A DNA stretch of 64,000 nt from Cyclobacteriaceae bacterium (GCA_028278225.1 JANQEU010000104.1:466062-530061); one strand, 5' to 3'. Positions 1 to 9,929 are shown, numbered from the stretch's first letter. Notes: generated by a model not told the origin, from the sequence alone. Made by a program: numbers and translations.

Positions 1-2322
1 ATACTGATAAGGGGTAGCTATCCCCAAGTGTAGGGCCCCACCATAGGTCTGTGAACCAGCGGATATCGTCAAGTGTTCGCTTCCTCCGGAATCCATATTC
101 CATGTACCGTAGCCATTGCTGACAGCTGCTGATGTCTGAAGGGTACCATCCGGAAATCTGAATCCACCTGAAGATGATTGAATGATGCCGGATACCGTCA
201 GTTTCTCTGATGGATACTCCACTCCAATTCCCATTTTTCCATTGGCCCTGATTGACACGAGAGAAGATTGCTGGTTGCCCGCACGCATCATAATATAGCC
301 ACTGCCGGATCCTTGTCTGCCGGATATCCAACTGGGATAGACTGTACCGAAGTTTATCTCATTCCCGGTTGGATGTGTCATTTCAATCCTCCCCCTGACA
401 TCGAGAGCAGGTCTGGATTGAGGTGCGTTTGAGCCAATTTTAACAGTACCGGGATATTCTATGATTTCCTCATTAGGTATTTTGGACCAATAACCGGCTT
501 GTGTATTGGTTTCTGTCAATGACACCCACTCATTCCCTTTTCGACCTTCAAAATCAGTACCTGTCCACCGGATGGTCCCGGGATCATTCCCTATTGATTT
601 ACTTACCTTAATAGCCCCATCTACATCAAGTTTTTCCCTGGGATTGGGTATGCCTATGCCAAGCTCTCCGGTGGATCTGATCACCACTTTCTGGGTGGGA
701 GGATTGCTGCCATCCTTTGTGACGAAACCAATCTCCGCGTTGTAATTATTGATCCGCTTGGCTGTAATTGACGCAAATGCGTGTGTTCCGGAAGATGAAT
801 CAGTCCCCGGATGCAATGCTATACCCACCATCGTGCCGGGTGTGGTTTCACCCGAGCGCAACAACAAATTGTAATTCCCGATACTCTCAATCCCCTGCTG
901 AGGTCCACTGCCCATCTTATTGGCAATGGTCATCAGGCTTGCCGGCCGGTTAGTACCAACCCCAACAAAACCACCCTCATAAGTGAGCGCATGGCTGCTC
1001 TGCTGATATTGCCAGTGAGATCCTGCCTGATCATGACCTTTGGTAAAAGAGATCCACTCCGTTCCGATAAACCCTTCGAAATCCGCTCCTGTCCACCTGA
1101 TGGAACCTTCCTGCACGTGTGTTTCGGTACTCCCTAATTTCAGTGACCCCTTGATGCTCAAATCTCCTTTCTTTTGCAGCAAGAGGGAATTTGAACGGTC
1201 CTCATTGCTGTTGCCATCCCCTACTGTGAAAACAGGATCATCTTCAATCCAGCTCGACTCGTGTCCGGTGTCCAGGTTGTATCTTCCGATAGCCAAAGCT
1301 CCAAATGAGCCGGCAACGGTTCCACGTCCGCTGGACAATGACCCCCAGCCGGCAGACCTTGTTTCCAATCCCAATGCAGTGGACGCCCAGCTCTCCGAGC
1401 TGGTCTGACTGCCCATTGCTACGGCATACGGACCGGAGGCCCTGGTCTGTGAGCCAAAGGCAGTGGCAATATTTCCTGATGCTTCCGTTCCCGATCCGAT
1501 GGCAACGGCTTCATGGTTTGTGGCTTTGGAACCGGATCCCAGGGCTATGGCCAGATTCCCGCTGGCTTCAGTATTTGCGCCGATAGCAAAAGAACCTTCG
1601 CCGGTAGCTCTGGTATTATTACCAAAGGCCACGGAATTAAATCCAATGTTTTGTTCATCCCATGAGTTATCCTGTGTAAATCCAGCTCTCAATGCGGCCT
1701 TTGCAGGTACCCACATTAACCGCGTACCATAACCACTTACGGGAGTGCCTCCAACATTTCCGTTAACCAGGAAAGCGCCACCTTCAAAATGCACCTGCGC
1801 ACTTGGCTGAGATGTCCCTACCGTCAATGTCTTATCGATCCGCAAAGATTCGAAGTGCTCTTTGTCTTCGAACTCACGGGTAAGCGAAACCCAGTGATCA
1901 CCCTTCCTGCCCTCGAAATCGGATCCGGTCCATCGAATGGTACCCGGCTCTTCGCCAAAGTTATTTCCAATGCGAATGGCGCCATCAACGGTCAACTGCT
2001 CTGAAGCTGCCTTCGTTCCAATGGTCACACGCCCGTCACCATAGTGAATATCCTGGGGGCTGTCAGATACAGGGAGCCAAAGAATACGATCCATTTTCCG
2101 GTCGCCTATCTTCAATTCATTTGCCTGAATGGACCCATCCACTTTGACCCTGATGCCATCCTCCGGCATGGTGCCGATACCAATATTACGCTCCTCACTT
2201 ATGAATATTTCATCATCCTCTTTATTGATTGTGGCTTCTATGAATGCGCCGAAATGGTCCTCCGTAGGGCGGGACCCGTTCTTAAAGTAATCTTTCAGTT
2301 TGGGTCGACTAATGCTTTTCAT
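1..2322 (-). CDS. CIS long tail-fibre protein with YadA-like beta-roll repeats (partial)
   Basis: The reading frame is open from an ATG at 2322 down to base 1 (774 codons) and runs off the left edge, so the C-terminus is missing. The first ~45 residues match the N-terminus of the three collar-tipped fibres in this window (pattern LKxYFxxGxxPTExxF...INxxDD), which suggests the same baseplate anchor. About residues 227-344 (bases ~1290-1640) form a run of AIGxxxxASG/AxGxxTxASG repeats, the pattern of YadA/Hep-Hag trimeric adhesin heads. A module with the pattern GxIRWTGxDFEGxxGxEWxS occurs three times, near bases 1890-1950, 1050-1110 and 530-600. It is the last gene visible of the left CIS operon, 39 nt after the collar fibre. 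I infer a trimeric receptor-binding fibre; the target is unknown. Confidence 0.8.
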   Translation of the reverse strand, partial: MKSISRPKLKDYFKNGSRPTEDHFGAFIEATINKEDDEIFISEERNIGIGTMPEDGIRVKVDGSIQANELKIGDRKMDRILWLPVSDSPQDIHYGDGRVTIGTKAASEQLTVDGAIRIGNNFGEEPGTIRWTGSDFEGRKGDHWVSLTREFEDKEHFESLRIDKTLTVGTSQPSAQVHFEGGAFLVNGNVGGTPVSGYGTRLMWVPAKAALRAGFTQDNSWDEQNIGFNSVAFGNNTRATGEGSFAIGANTEASGNLAIALGSGSKATNHEAVAIGSGTEASGNIATAFGSQTRASGPYAVAMGSQTSSESWASTALGLETRSAGWGSLSSGRGTVAGSFGALAIGRYNLDTGHESSWIEDDPVFTVGDGNSNEDRSNSLLLQKKGDLSIKGSLKLGSTETHVQEGSIRWTGADFEGFIGTEWISFTKGHDQAGSHWQYQQSSHALTYEGGFVGVGTNRPASLMTIANKMGSGPQQGIESIGNYNLLLRSGETTPGTMVGIALHPGTDSSSGTHAFASITAKRINNYNAEIGFVTKDGSNPPTQKVVIRSTGELGIGIPNPREKLDVDGAIKVSKSIGNDPGTIRWTGTDFEGRKGNEWVSLTETNTQAGYWSKIPNEEIIEYPGTVKIGSNAPQSRPALDVRGRIEMTHPTGNEINFGTVYPSWISGRQGSGSGYIMMRAGNQQSSLVSIRANGKMGIGVEYPSEKLTVSGIIQSSSGGFRFPDGTLQTSAAVSNGYGTWNMDSGGSEHLTISAGSQTYGGALHLGIATPYQY

Positions 2323-2361
2323 GATGTCTTAATATTTTTATGATTGAGCATGACGATAGTT

Positions 2362-3531
2362 CTAGTGTTTTATGATGTAGTTGACATAGACATTTTTCGG
2401 ACGGGATTCATTTGCTCCGACCTTACTGGTTTTTCCTACATGAACCCTTGTAAAAGTATCTGCTCCCGAGGCCCCGTCAGTTGTACCTCCAACATAACCT
2501 GCATGTGGATAGACATCGTGCTGATGTTCTTTAAATTCATCACCCTGATAACTACCCACTACATCACCCACGACTTCACTTACCAGTATCCTTTGCGCAG
2601 CATCCGGATCAAAACCCCGTCCATTATCCCATCCTCTTAAGAATACGCCCCGCAGGTCAGGTAGCCTGAACTGGGTGTTTGTTTCAGGTCCCCAGGAATC
2701 TTTCAGGACATCGTGAAGATCTTTATACTGTTCTTTACTTTTCCGGGCTCCATTACAAACGAACCAGCCTTTAGGAGCTGTCTCTCCGGCGAAAGCAACA
2801 ATCGTTCCTACAGGAACCCCTTCTCCCCCTGCCGGTGCATTTACGAGCTCGCCGTCTGAGTTAATAACCTCCGTATCTTTTACATATAAACTTCCTGTCA
2901 GTTTAATATCACCCTCAACATCCAGTGGTTTACTGGGGCTGGTGACTCCAATACCAACTTTCGCGGTAGTATGTACTTTTTGGCCAGTCTTTTGCCATCC
3001 GCTGGCAGAAGCTCCTTTCCACTCTCCGGCAGCATTGATCACCTCCTGGTCTCCAATGGTGAGCCCCCCTGATATCCTGAGATCACCGCCAACTTCCAGT
3101 TGTTTTTCGGGCTGCTCAACCCCAATACCAACTTTACCATCGGTGTGTAATGTCTCCGAACTCCCCTGCCATAAACTTGTCGAGGCTCCCTTCCATTCTC
3201 CACTGGCACTAATGACTTCCGAGTCGCCGATGGTCAGTCCTCCTGATATTTTTACATCCCCGGTTACATCAAGGCTTTTTTCAGGACTTGCATTACCGAT
3301 CCCAACTTTTCCTTCGACAATGAGACCATCCTGGGGTGGATTCTGATCCGGAGCGTATGAAGTGCCTATTGCTATACCCCCGACAGGTTTATTGTCACCG
3401 TCCCTTCTGACGGCTATTTTATCATCCTCCTGGTTTAGGGTCGAATCGATCCAATCGGCAAATTGTTCTTCGGTCGGCTTTTTCCCGGCCTGAAAATATT
3501 GTTTTAAAGTATTACGATCGCGCTTTGCCAT
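2362..3531 (-). CDS. CIS tail-fibre protein with phage tail-collar domain
   Basis: 389 aa. Residues 5-40 are the fibre N-terminal module shared with the other fibre genes here. Residues 75-248 hold three 58-aa repeats beginning KVGIG at residues 75, 133 and 191, each followed by P-x-K-x-L-x-V-x-GD and an EVI...GE segment. Residues ~240-389 form a phage tail-collar-like domain (GTIVAFAGETAPKGWFVCNG, then LPDLRGVFLRGWD) ending in the family-typical YVNYIIKH. In tailed phages and Afp-like particles such proteins are short fibres that bind cell surfaces. It follows the baseplate J gene by 14 nt. Specificity cannot be read from the sequence. Confidence 0.85.
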   Translation of the reverse strand: MAKRDRNTLKQYFQAGKKPTEEQFADWIDSTLNQEDDKIAVRRDGDNKPVGGIAIGTSYAPDQNPPQDGLIVEGKVGIGNASPEKSLDVTGDVKISGGLTIGDSEVISASGEWKGASTSLWQGSSETLHTDGKVGIGVEQPEKQLEVGGDLRISGGLTIGDQEVINAAGEWKGASASGWQKTGQKVHTTAKVGIGVTSPSKPLDVEGDIKLTGSLYVKDTEVINSDGELVNAPAGGEGVPVGTIVAFAGETAPKGWFVCNGARKSKEQYKDLHDVLKDSWGPETNTQFRLPDLRGVFLRGWDNGRGFDPDAAQRILVSEVVGDVVGSYQGDEFKEHQHDVYPHAGYVGGTTDGASGADTFTRVHVGKTSKVGANESRPKNVYVNYIIKH

Positions 3532-3545
3532 TTCTATTACAAGCT

Positions 3546-6500
3546 TTAAAAGTTGTCAAGACTTACTTCCAGTTCCAGTTCCACAGCCATGTCATTTATA
3601 CCGTCTTCCTTAGTACATTCTTCATCGGCCGACCTGATGACATGGATTTTATGGTCAACTGCAGAAATCAGCACACTCCTTGAATTCGCGGGCTCGGCAA
3701 TTTCAATATCAGATTTCACCTCGAATTCCGCTTCTTTGGTGACAAATCCTTTCAGGGTGATCATCATCTCCCCGATGCCCTCATTTTCATGGAAAAACTT
3801 GAAATCGGTAACAAAATCAACATAATGCTGATTTTCAATGAATTCCAGAATTGCCGATTTATATATCTTCCCGCCGAATACAATGTCTTTCCCATCATCA
3901 AATGTCCACGGTGTCAAAAACCTGCGAATGTCTTCGCTGAGCTTTTGCGTATAGAATCCTTCGTCCATACCCTCACTGAATGCCACATTGAATTCCACCC
4001 TGACTTCCTGGTAATTGGGGTTAATAACTTCCAATTCCACCGAGGGTGAGATGAATTGCTGAAGGTACTTTTTGATCTCCGACAACGTTTTCAGCGATAC
4101 TTTGGGAGCAAAGAAGTCCACAGCTTTCCTGTTCTTTACATTGGGTACGACGACCAACGTAACATGTCCCGGGGCGAACTCAGATGTGTAGTCCGTATGA
4201 TTCAGGCATTTCACCTTATAAATGGACGGGAATCGATCAAGGACCAGTCGTTCATAGTCCCATGAAGTGATGGCCCTGCTTTTGTGTCTTAAGCGCTCAC
4301 CTACTCTTGTAAAGAACATTTCGTCTTCTTCCGAAACTTTACCCCCATAAGAGGCGTAGGGCTGACTTACTGTTTTGATCGCAGGATCTTTCACAGCCAT
4401 TTTGGAAATCCTTCCGGACTCCAAAGCTGTTTTCAGGTGATCAGAATGATTATTTTGGTCATCAAAACTGCATAAAACCGCCTGGGTATGAATATCGATG
4501 ATCCTACTGATCCCTTCCACGGAGTCCGCTTCGCCCCGTATCCAGTGCAAATTGGATGGCATCAGCGTGTGATCCAGGGTTGCGTCATCCGGAATTTGAA
4601 ACTCCACGATACCCGAGATCTGCAAGGACAAAGTAGTATCGGACAGCACCCTGGATTGGAGCGGGATCCACCGGTTGTCGCTTAGATAACTCCAGCGAAG
4701 ATCAGTTTTAACCGGCTCTGCAGTTCCATCAACCGTCTGGAACAGTATGGCAAGATTCTGAGGAGGATCCAGGTCTCTTATACCCAGGTAAAAGTATCCT
4801 TCGCGATCATAGGCAGGCAATATGGAAACCTGCCCGGTTTCCCGGATCTTCCTGAGACCAAAAGGTTCAATGTGGAAGAAAGAGTTTTGGCCGGCGTGAG
4901 ATGAAAACTCCAGTGAATCTGTTGCCTCATAATGTAAACAAACGGACTTCAAAGTAGGTGTGTATGGGGCGTTGGGCAAATTCCCGTCTTCGCCCAACAT
5001 TATTTTTTGCGCATATATCTTCGGGTATTCGGTGTGACCGAAGGCGCTGAAATCGGTTATTGAGCCGGTTGAAATAACAGGTTCTCTTAATTCCAGTTTG
5101 ACAAATCCATTGACACTGGTATGGTCATATTTTGCGAGATCCTTATAGTTGTAGTTTGGATCATATTTGTAGTCGATCACTCCTTTTTCCCTGTCAATCA
5201 GGATCTTAATACCTGGAAACTCCTCGCCGGTTCCCTCACCCTCCACTCCTTTCTTTAGGATTTTCATGGATTTCTCGTGCTCCACTTTTGTCTTAAGGGT
5301 TTTCACAGATTTCTCCGTGATCTCCGACTTATCTCCCTTAGTACCTGACTGCTCTTTTTCGAAAAGTGAAAGCAAGGGTGCCCCGGTTTTAGTGTGCCAT
5401 TGTTTATCGTAGAGTACAGCGGCTTCTGCCTTGAAGCTGTCATTAGTCAACACTGTACTATCAGCCAGGTAATTGGTATAGTGATCCTGAAAACGCGAAG
5501 GAAGATCCATCCATTCCATTTCGAGATCCAGGGCTGTAACTTGTTTTCTGAATATTTCATTGCTTCCTATATAAAAGGAAGATCCGATAATTGGTGAAGG
5601 ACCGAACGGTTGAAAAGGTTTCCCCGGATCCAACACGGTCTGATCATTCTGCAACACCAGGTCACGTACATTCTCAACATTAACCGAAAGGTCAATTTTG
5701 GTAGAAGTTATCTTTGAAAACTTTGATAACATCCTGCTGGGAGTACCTTTCAAAATAAACTTCATGACAGGAGTCCGAATGTGGTATTTTTCGAGAAAGA
5801 TGTCCTCACGATAAGGCAAAATGGCCCCTTCACTCTCCGGAATTTCAACACTAAACCCGATCTGACCAGGCACGGAAATATCAGTACTCAATGCAAAAGG
5901 TCCTATCCACCCTTCCTCTCCCGTAAAATAAACCTGCAGCTTGCCTTCCAGATCTTCTTCCCGGAACTGAAACGAATCGCTAAATCTGAATACGCATCTG
6001 ACGGTCCTCAATCCTTCTTTCAGAAGCAGTACAGGTGAAGAAATGGCAAATCCTATTGTCGCATTTTGCATTGTTCTTGCAGCAGCCGGAAGATTGATCT
6101 GACGCTCACCGAAAGGTTTCCACCCTTTGGACGGGTCATCCAGGTCCTCTCCCGACCCGTCCTTTGAATTAGCAACTGGCGCCGCCCAAAGCATATGATA
6201 AGGTTCCGGTTCTATTTCCTTTTCTTCATTTCCGGGAGAGTTTTTCTTCACGATGTCTTCAATCTCGGGAAATATCTCATCCATGAAAACACTTCTAACT
6301 TCAGCTATTTGTGATTTATTGACAACCAGATCTTTTAATGTTTTGTAGAAAAGCTCCTTACCCAGATCGTCTTTTCCGGCTTTGAGGGCAGTACCTGCCG
6401 GAATAATATTTTTGTCAAAGTTTTTAGCCAGTTCAAATATGACAGGGACAAGGTCGGGAATGGCTTTTTTTTCACCGAGCCCAAGAACGTCCTTGTAGTA

Positions 6501-6827
6501 GAATGTCAGGTGCTTCTCAAGCAGCGAATTCAAGTCTGTTTGTGCAAACCTGAAACAATGAAGAAATGACAGGAACAATGCATAATGGGGATTACACGGA
6601 TCCTGGTCTTCGAAGAAAGACTGCCAATTTCCGTTAACATTGTTGTTTAAGTCATAGTATGGGATACTTGATGCAAGCCGACTCGTAAAATCAATCAACT
6701 CTTTTCGATTTCGCTCATCGATTTTGACGTACTCGCGATTGAGCGTTGGGATCATTCGTTTGTCCTGGCTGGTCCCATCCCTTACCACATTCGATATTTC
6801 CTGTCTTTCAAACATTTGTTCCCTCAT
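3546..6827 (-). CDS. CIS baseplate wedge protein, Afp11/baseplate-J-like (left locus)
   Basis: 1093 aa, a large baseplate component homologous along its length to the protein encoded at 23262-26348. The best-conserved block lies near residue 855 (RHKSRAITSWDYERLVLDRF here, SHKGRALSIWDYERLILEQF in the other copy). It is followed by the beta-rich C-terminal part typical of baseplate J/gp6-like wedge proteins. The ATG at 6827 overlaps the gp25 gene by 20 nt; an ATG at 6815 (MFERQ) is an alternative with an 8-nt overlap. In Afp-like particles this protein links the gp25 sheath initiator and the spike hub to the fibres. Residues ~480-510 include a Lys/Glu-rich insert that the right-locus copy lacks. 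Confidence 0.88.
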   Translation of the reverse strand: MREQMFERQEISNVVRDGTSQDKRMIPTLNREYVKIDERNRKELIDFTSRLASSIPYYDLNNNVNGNWQSFFEDQDPCNPHYALFLSFLHCFRFAQTDLNSLLEKHLTFYYKDVLGLGEKKAIPDLVPVIFELAKNFDKNIIPAGTALKAGKDDLGKELFYKTLKDLVVNKSQIAEVRSVFMDEIFPEIEDIVKKNSPGNEEKEIEPEPYHMLWAAPVANSKDGSGEDLDDPSKGWKPFGERQINLPAAARTMQNATIGFAISSPVLLLKEGLRTVRCVFRFSDSFQFREEDLEGKLQVYFTGEEGWIGPFALSTDISVPGQIGFSVEIPESEGAILPYREDIFLEKYHIRTPVMKFILKGTPSRMLSKFSKITSTKIDLSVNVENVRDLVLQNDQTVLDPGKPFQPFGPSPIIGSSFYIGSNEIFRKQVTALDLEMEWMDLPSRFQDHYTNYLADSTVLTNDSFKAEAAVLYDKQWHTKTGAPLLSLFEKEQSGTKGDKSEITEKSVKTLKTKVEHEKSMKILKKGVEGEGTGEEFPGIKILIDREKGVIDYKYDPNYNYKDLAKYDHTSVNGFVKLELREPVISTGSITDFSAFGHTEYPKIYAQKIMLGEDGNLPNAPYTPTLKSVCLHYEATDSLEFSSHAGQNSFFHIEPFGLRKIRETGQVSILPAYDREGYFYLGIRDLDPPQNLAILFQTVDGTAEPVKTDLRWSYLSDNRWIPLQSRVLSDTTLSLQISGIVEFQIPDDATLDHTLMPSNLHWIRGEADSVEGISRIIDIHTQAVLCSFDDQNNHSDHLKTALESGRISKMAVKDPAIKTVSQPYASYGGKVSEEDEMFFTRVGERLRHKSRAITSWDYERLVLDRFPSIYKVKCLNHTDYTSEFAPGHVTLVVVPNVKNRKAVDFFAPKVSLKTLSEIKKYLQQFISPSVELEVINPNYQEVRVEFNVAFSEGMDEGFYTQKLSEDIRRFLTPWTFDDGKDIVFGGKIYKSAILEFIENQHYVDFVTDFKFFHENEGIGEMMITLKGFVTKEAEFEVKSDIEIAEPANSRSVLISAVDHKIHVIRSADEECTKEDGINDMAVELELEVSLDNF

Positions 6828-7221
6828 TCAGATAAAATGGAAAGACCAGATTGTTGCGGGCATTTGTCTCTTTGATGATGTACTCGATGGATATCAGTAT
6901 TACTCCTTCCGACATCTGTTCTTCAAGTTTTATTTCTTCAGCCGTTATCCGTGGTTCGTAAAGTAAGATGGCAGTCCCGATCAGCTCTTTCATGTGCGTT
7001 TTCAGTGTCAAAGTGATCGGTTCATAAAGAAGCGGGGTCAGATCACAACCATAATCCAGTTGCATGATCCGTTCACCCGGTCTTGTCGAAAGCAGTACTT
7101 CAAGGCTTTGGTTGATATCATCTTCCTGTTCAGAAATAAGCACCTGGCTCATTTCCGCTAAAAAGGACGGTGGAAATTGCCATCCCCTGCCTAAAAAAGA
7201 TTGTTCCTGTGTTGTACTCAT
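6808..7221 (-). CDS. CIS baseplate gp25/GPW family protein, Afp9-like (left locus)
   Basis: 137 aa from the ATG at 7221. That start is preferred to the in-frame ATG at 7248 because the right-locus copy begins at the equivalent point (SFLGKGWQFPPSF) and because the PAAR stop and this start then form TGATG. The motif QEDDINQSLEVLLSTRPGER and the following LDYGCDL are typical of the gp25-like lysozyme fold family (IraD/gp25). In T4, T6SS and Afp this protein initiates the sheath at the baseplate. It overlaps the downstream Afp11-like gene, implying translational coupling. Confidence 0.9.
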   Translation of the reverse strand: MSTTQEQSFLGRGWQFPPSFLAEMSQVLISEQEDDINQSLEVLLSTRPGERIMQLDYGCDLTPLLYEPITLTLKTHMKELIGTAILLYEPRITAEEIKLEEQMSEGVILISIEYIIKETNARNNLVFPFYLNEGTNV

Positions 7222-7511
7222 CAACCTCCAATTTGAACTGTAGGACATCCCAAAGCTATGGATCCGCCATGTGCAGTTGTATCTCCCATCCTGGCTGCCG
7301 GCATACCACCTATCATCACCGTTCCCGATCCCATGGCAATGGAATCAGGCGGGCCAACACACGTGACCATATCCCCTACCCGGGCAGCAGGCATACCTCC
7401 TATCAAAACTGTGGGTTCTCCCGGAGGATTTACAGGTCCGCCTACATGAGGTACAGGTCCCGTACTCATCGGGCAATTGTGCATGTCTCCTACTCTTGCT
7501 GCTGCCGGCAT
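7221..7511 (-). CDS. CIS PAAR spike-tip protein, Afp10-like (left locus)
   Basis: 96 aa. The PAAR signature is plain: repeats of PAARVGD at the N-terminus, middle and C-terminal third, each followed by Gly-rich strands (TVLIGG, TVMIGG, TVQIGG). Histidine and cysteine residues spread over the chain (H11, C13, C51, H82) could supply the zinc site that caps the spike in PAAR proteins. It lies between the VgrG-like spike gene (7 nt gap) and gp25 (1-nt overlap), the same order as at 22573-22848. It has no C-terminal toxin extension, so it is a bare tip. Confidence 0.92.
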   Translation of the reverse strand: MPAAARVGDMHNCPMSTGPVPHVGGPVNPPGEPTVLIGGMPAARVGDMVTCVGPPDSIAMGSGTVMIGGMPAARMGDTTAHGGSIALGCPTVQIGG

Positions 7512-7518
7512 AACTCAA

Positions 7519-9267
7519 TCAATTTATTTGAACCAATGATCCTTTCAGAACGGCCGTTGCACCGGTTGATACTTCTGCGCCGGCGCTGCCTTCGGCCTTA
7601 AATTCGGCTGAAGCCGCCTGCTCTATATTCGTCCCTTCCAGTTTGATATCTCCACTGGCCTTCAACTGAAGATCCGCCGAACTCTCGATGACAATTCCAT
7701 CTGCACTTAGCTCAATCTTGCTGCCTCCCATATCCTCGATCACCACGGATTCCTCATCGTCACTCATTGTCAGCTTATTGCCTCCCGGCGTTTCGATGGA
7801 AATACTTTTCTTATCATCGTCAAACATCACTTTCAATTCACTCCTGGTGACAATCCCTTTCTCATTATTCTCGTCATCCGGGGTTAAAGGAGGTGCATTT
7901 GTGCTGCTATGCAGCGTTCCCAAAACGACCGGATTTCTCGGATCGTCATTCAGAAAACCGAGTACCACTTCATCTCCGACCTCGGGGAGAAAGAAAACAC
8001 CCCTGTCTTTACCCGCATCAGGACTGGCGAATCTCGCCCAGAGACCGTCCTCTTCCGTACTTGCCATAGGCATTTTAACCAGTATCCTGCTTTCACCATC
8101 CGGATCCTCACCCAACTGTGTTACTGTGCCCAATTGCAGCCCGGAGACAGCCGGAACGATCCCGGCAGCAGGTGCATCTACAATATCAGGTTCGGACTTG
8201 AACCACGACGGAGATAACCCGAACTGGATATCCGTCAGCCAGTTACCACTTTGGATGGAATGTTTCACTCCACTGACAAATGCCGTTCCATTGAAACGGT
8301 CCCCCAGCCCTTCCAGCCCAATGGTATCACCCGGTTTGATCTTCGCGTACCCCTGAAACCTGGCCCTGCCTCTATGGCCGGACAGGCTGCTTTTCAGCAT
8401 ACAGGCGTCTGACCAGGCCTGTAATTCCTGATCGTTAATGATACCGGCATGCTGCAAATCGTAAGAAGTAAGACCAATCACATCAGCCAGATCGGTACCG
8501 GCCAAATTCCCGGGAGGCTTTGTACCCGGGTCAGTGCCATCGGAACTTACCAGGTCTTGCGAAGCAGGATCCCAGGCGGAACTTTTAACTGAGGAAAATT
8601 GTGTCCTGGCATCAATTTCACCCTCAAATTCCACCAATGTCCCACCATACACGACACTGAATCCAGGCTTGGTGCTTGTTTTCGGTTTTTGTACTTTTAG
8701 CTTTCCGTCATCTGCCAGTACAGTCAGGCCATTAGACTCTGCCCGGGTGACAATGAAATCCCAGTCAGTTGCATAATACTGGACCATTTCTTTATGCTTC
8801 ACCGAGGTTGCATCTACTTCGGTAGACAGTCCGTAATTTCCGGCCAGTTCTTCTATCACTTCACTGTCCTTTACTTCATAAAAAATGCCGTTTTTCCGGC
8901 CTATGGTGAGCTTGATAGCCTCATCCCTGCAATCTATCACCAATTCTGAAGGCCGGCCCTGCCTGACTTTGATACCGTGCCTGACAATGATGCCCTTAAA
9001 GATCAATTCGTCTTTGGACTGATATCCGGCACTAATTTCAATTTTGGCTCCCGGTATGAAATCAGAAGAACTGCTGATCCCAAAGTCTTCTTTGGATGAA
9101 TCCCCGTCTTTTAGTACTACCTGCGCCGATGGAATCCGATTGAGTTCCTTGCTGGTGGAAATACTGACTACGACATGCGTGTCCTTTATTTTATTCCCAT
9201 CCACCTTAATGGCAAAAGTGGCCAGCTCAGTGGTTTGCTTGTTCGGTATGGTACGATCCTTGGCCAT
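7519..9267 (-). CDS. CIS VgrG-like central spike protein, Afp8-like (left locus)
   Basis: 582 aa. The N-terminal ~370 residues correspond to the gp27-like hub part of VgrG. They are followed near residue 385 by a gp5-type OB domain (GTVTQLGEDPDG...VFFLPEVGDEVVLGFL). After a linker comes a C-terminal beta-prism of short repeats (SIELSADGIVIESSADLQLKA and similar) ending in LKGSLVQIN. The homologue at 20864-22567 ends in INGSMVQIN. There is no extra effector domain after the needle. The gene overlaps the LysM gene by 1 nt and is followed by PAAR, as expected for spike assembly. Confidence 0.92.
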   Translation of the reverse strand: MAKDRTIPNKQTTELATFAIKVDGNKIKDTHVVVSISTSKELNRIPSAQVVLKDGDSSKEDFGISSSSDFIPGAKIEISAGYQSKDELIFKGIIVRHGIKVRQGRPSELVIDCRDEAIKLTIGRKNGIFYEVKDSEVIEELAGNYGLSTEVDATSVKHKEMVQYYATDWDFIVTRAESNGLTVLADDGKLKVQKPKTSTKPGFSVVYGGTLVEFEGEIDARTQFSSVKSSAWDPASQDLVSSDGTDPGTKPPGNLAGTDLADVIGLTSYDLQHAGIINDQELQAWSDACMLKSSLSGHRGRARFQGYAKIKPGDTIGLEGLGDRFNGTAFVSGVKHSIQSGNWLTDIQFGLSPSWFKSEPDIVDAPAAGIVPAVSGLQLGTVTQLGEDPDGESRILVKMPMASTEEDGLWARFASPDAGKDRGVFFLPEVGDEVVLGFLNDDPRNPVVLGTLHSSTNAPPLTPDDENNEKGIVTRSELKVMFDDDKKSISIETPGGNKLTMSDDEESVVIEDMGGSKIELSADGIVIESSADLQLKASGDIKLEGTNIEQAASAEFKAEGSAGAEVSTGATAVLKGSLVQIN

Positions 9268-9929
9268 CAGGCAGACTTTTGAACAGGCGGAAAGAAGATC
9301 TTCTGACCCGGCTTGAGATGTCGAAAATTTTTCAATTTATTGTACCGGGCCACTTCCATATAAAATGAAGGATCGCCGTAAATTCTACGGGTCATCAATG
9401 GCAGGGTATCTCCCGCCTGCACTTCTCTGATATGTGTGAGATCAGGAGAGGATTTGCCTTCTTTTGTAACCCGCAATTTGTCATCAATAGATCTCACGAA
9501 GGTAGCATTGGCTTTTGCACGGATCGGACTCCCTTCAGGGGTAAATAACGTGTATGTGATCTTCAAACTTTTAAGACGGACCTTCATGAGAAAATCTCCC
9601 CATTCAATCTGAAGGAAATTGGGCTGATGGGTTTTCCCCTGGATATACAGCGCTACCTTCTTGAAATCTTCAATCTGTTTTATTACCGGCTTAGAGAAGG
9701 GATCAACTACACCAGTGTCATCAAAGATGAGGTCAAGGGTAAAAACACCCGATTCAATCGCATTGAACTTCTTTTCCTTCTCCTGGGTATTGGGTGCTTT
9801 CGTTTCTTCGAATTTGATGTCAACGTTCTCAACAATCTGCTGGGGGTTGAACAAAACTTCGTAGGTTTTCCCCTTGTTTTTGTACTCCTGGTCCTCGTAG
9901 GCTATGATCTTTAGTTTCTCAAGACTCAT
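9267..9929 (-). CDS. CIS LysM-containing hub/tube-spike connector, Afp7-like (left locus)
   Basis: 220 aa. The C-terminal ~50 residues are a LysM domain (REVQAGDTLPLMTRRIYGD..., LKPGQKIFFPP). The first ~150 residues match the beta-rich N-terminal part of Afp7-type and phage gp53-like proteins (YEVLFNPQQIVENVDIKFEE). In Afp-like particles this protein sits in the baseplate around the spike. The start ATG overlaps the stop of the DUF5908 gene as ATGA. The right-locus copy is at 20182-20856. Confidence 0.88.
   Translation of the reverse strand: MSLEKLKIIAYEDQEYKNKGKTYEVLFNPQQIVENVDIKFEETKAPNTQEKEKKFNAIESGVFTLDLIFDDTGVVDPFSKPVIKQIEDFKKVALYIQGKTHQPNFLQIEWGDFLMKVRLKSLKITYTLFTPEGSPIRAKANATFVRSIDDKLRVTKEGKSSPDLTHIREVQAGDTLPLMTRRIYGDPSFYMEVARYNKLKNFRHLKPGQKIFFPPVQKSA

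Noticed and set aside
506..2343. Plus-strand open frames across the left end
   Set aside because: They are antisense to the long minus-strand fibre frame that runs from 2322 to the window edge and shows clear repeat and motif structure.
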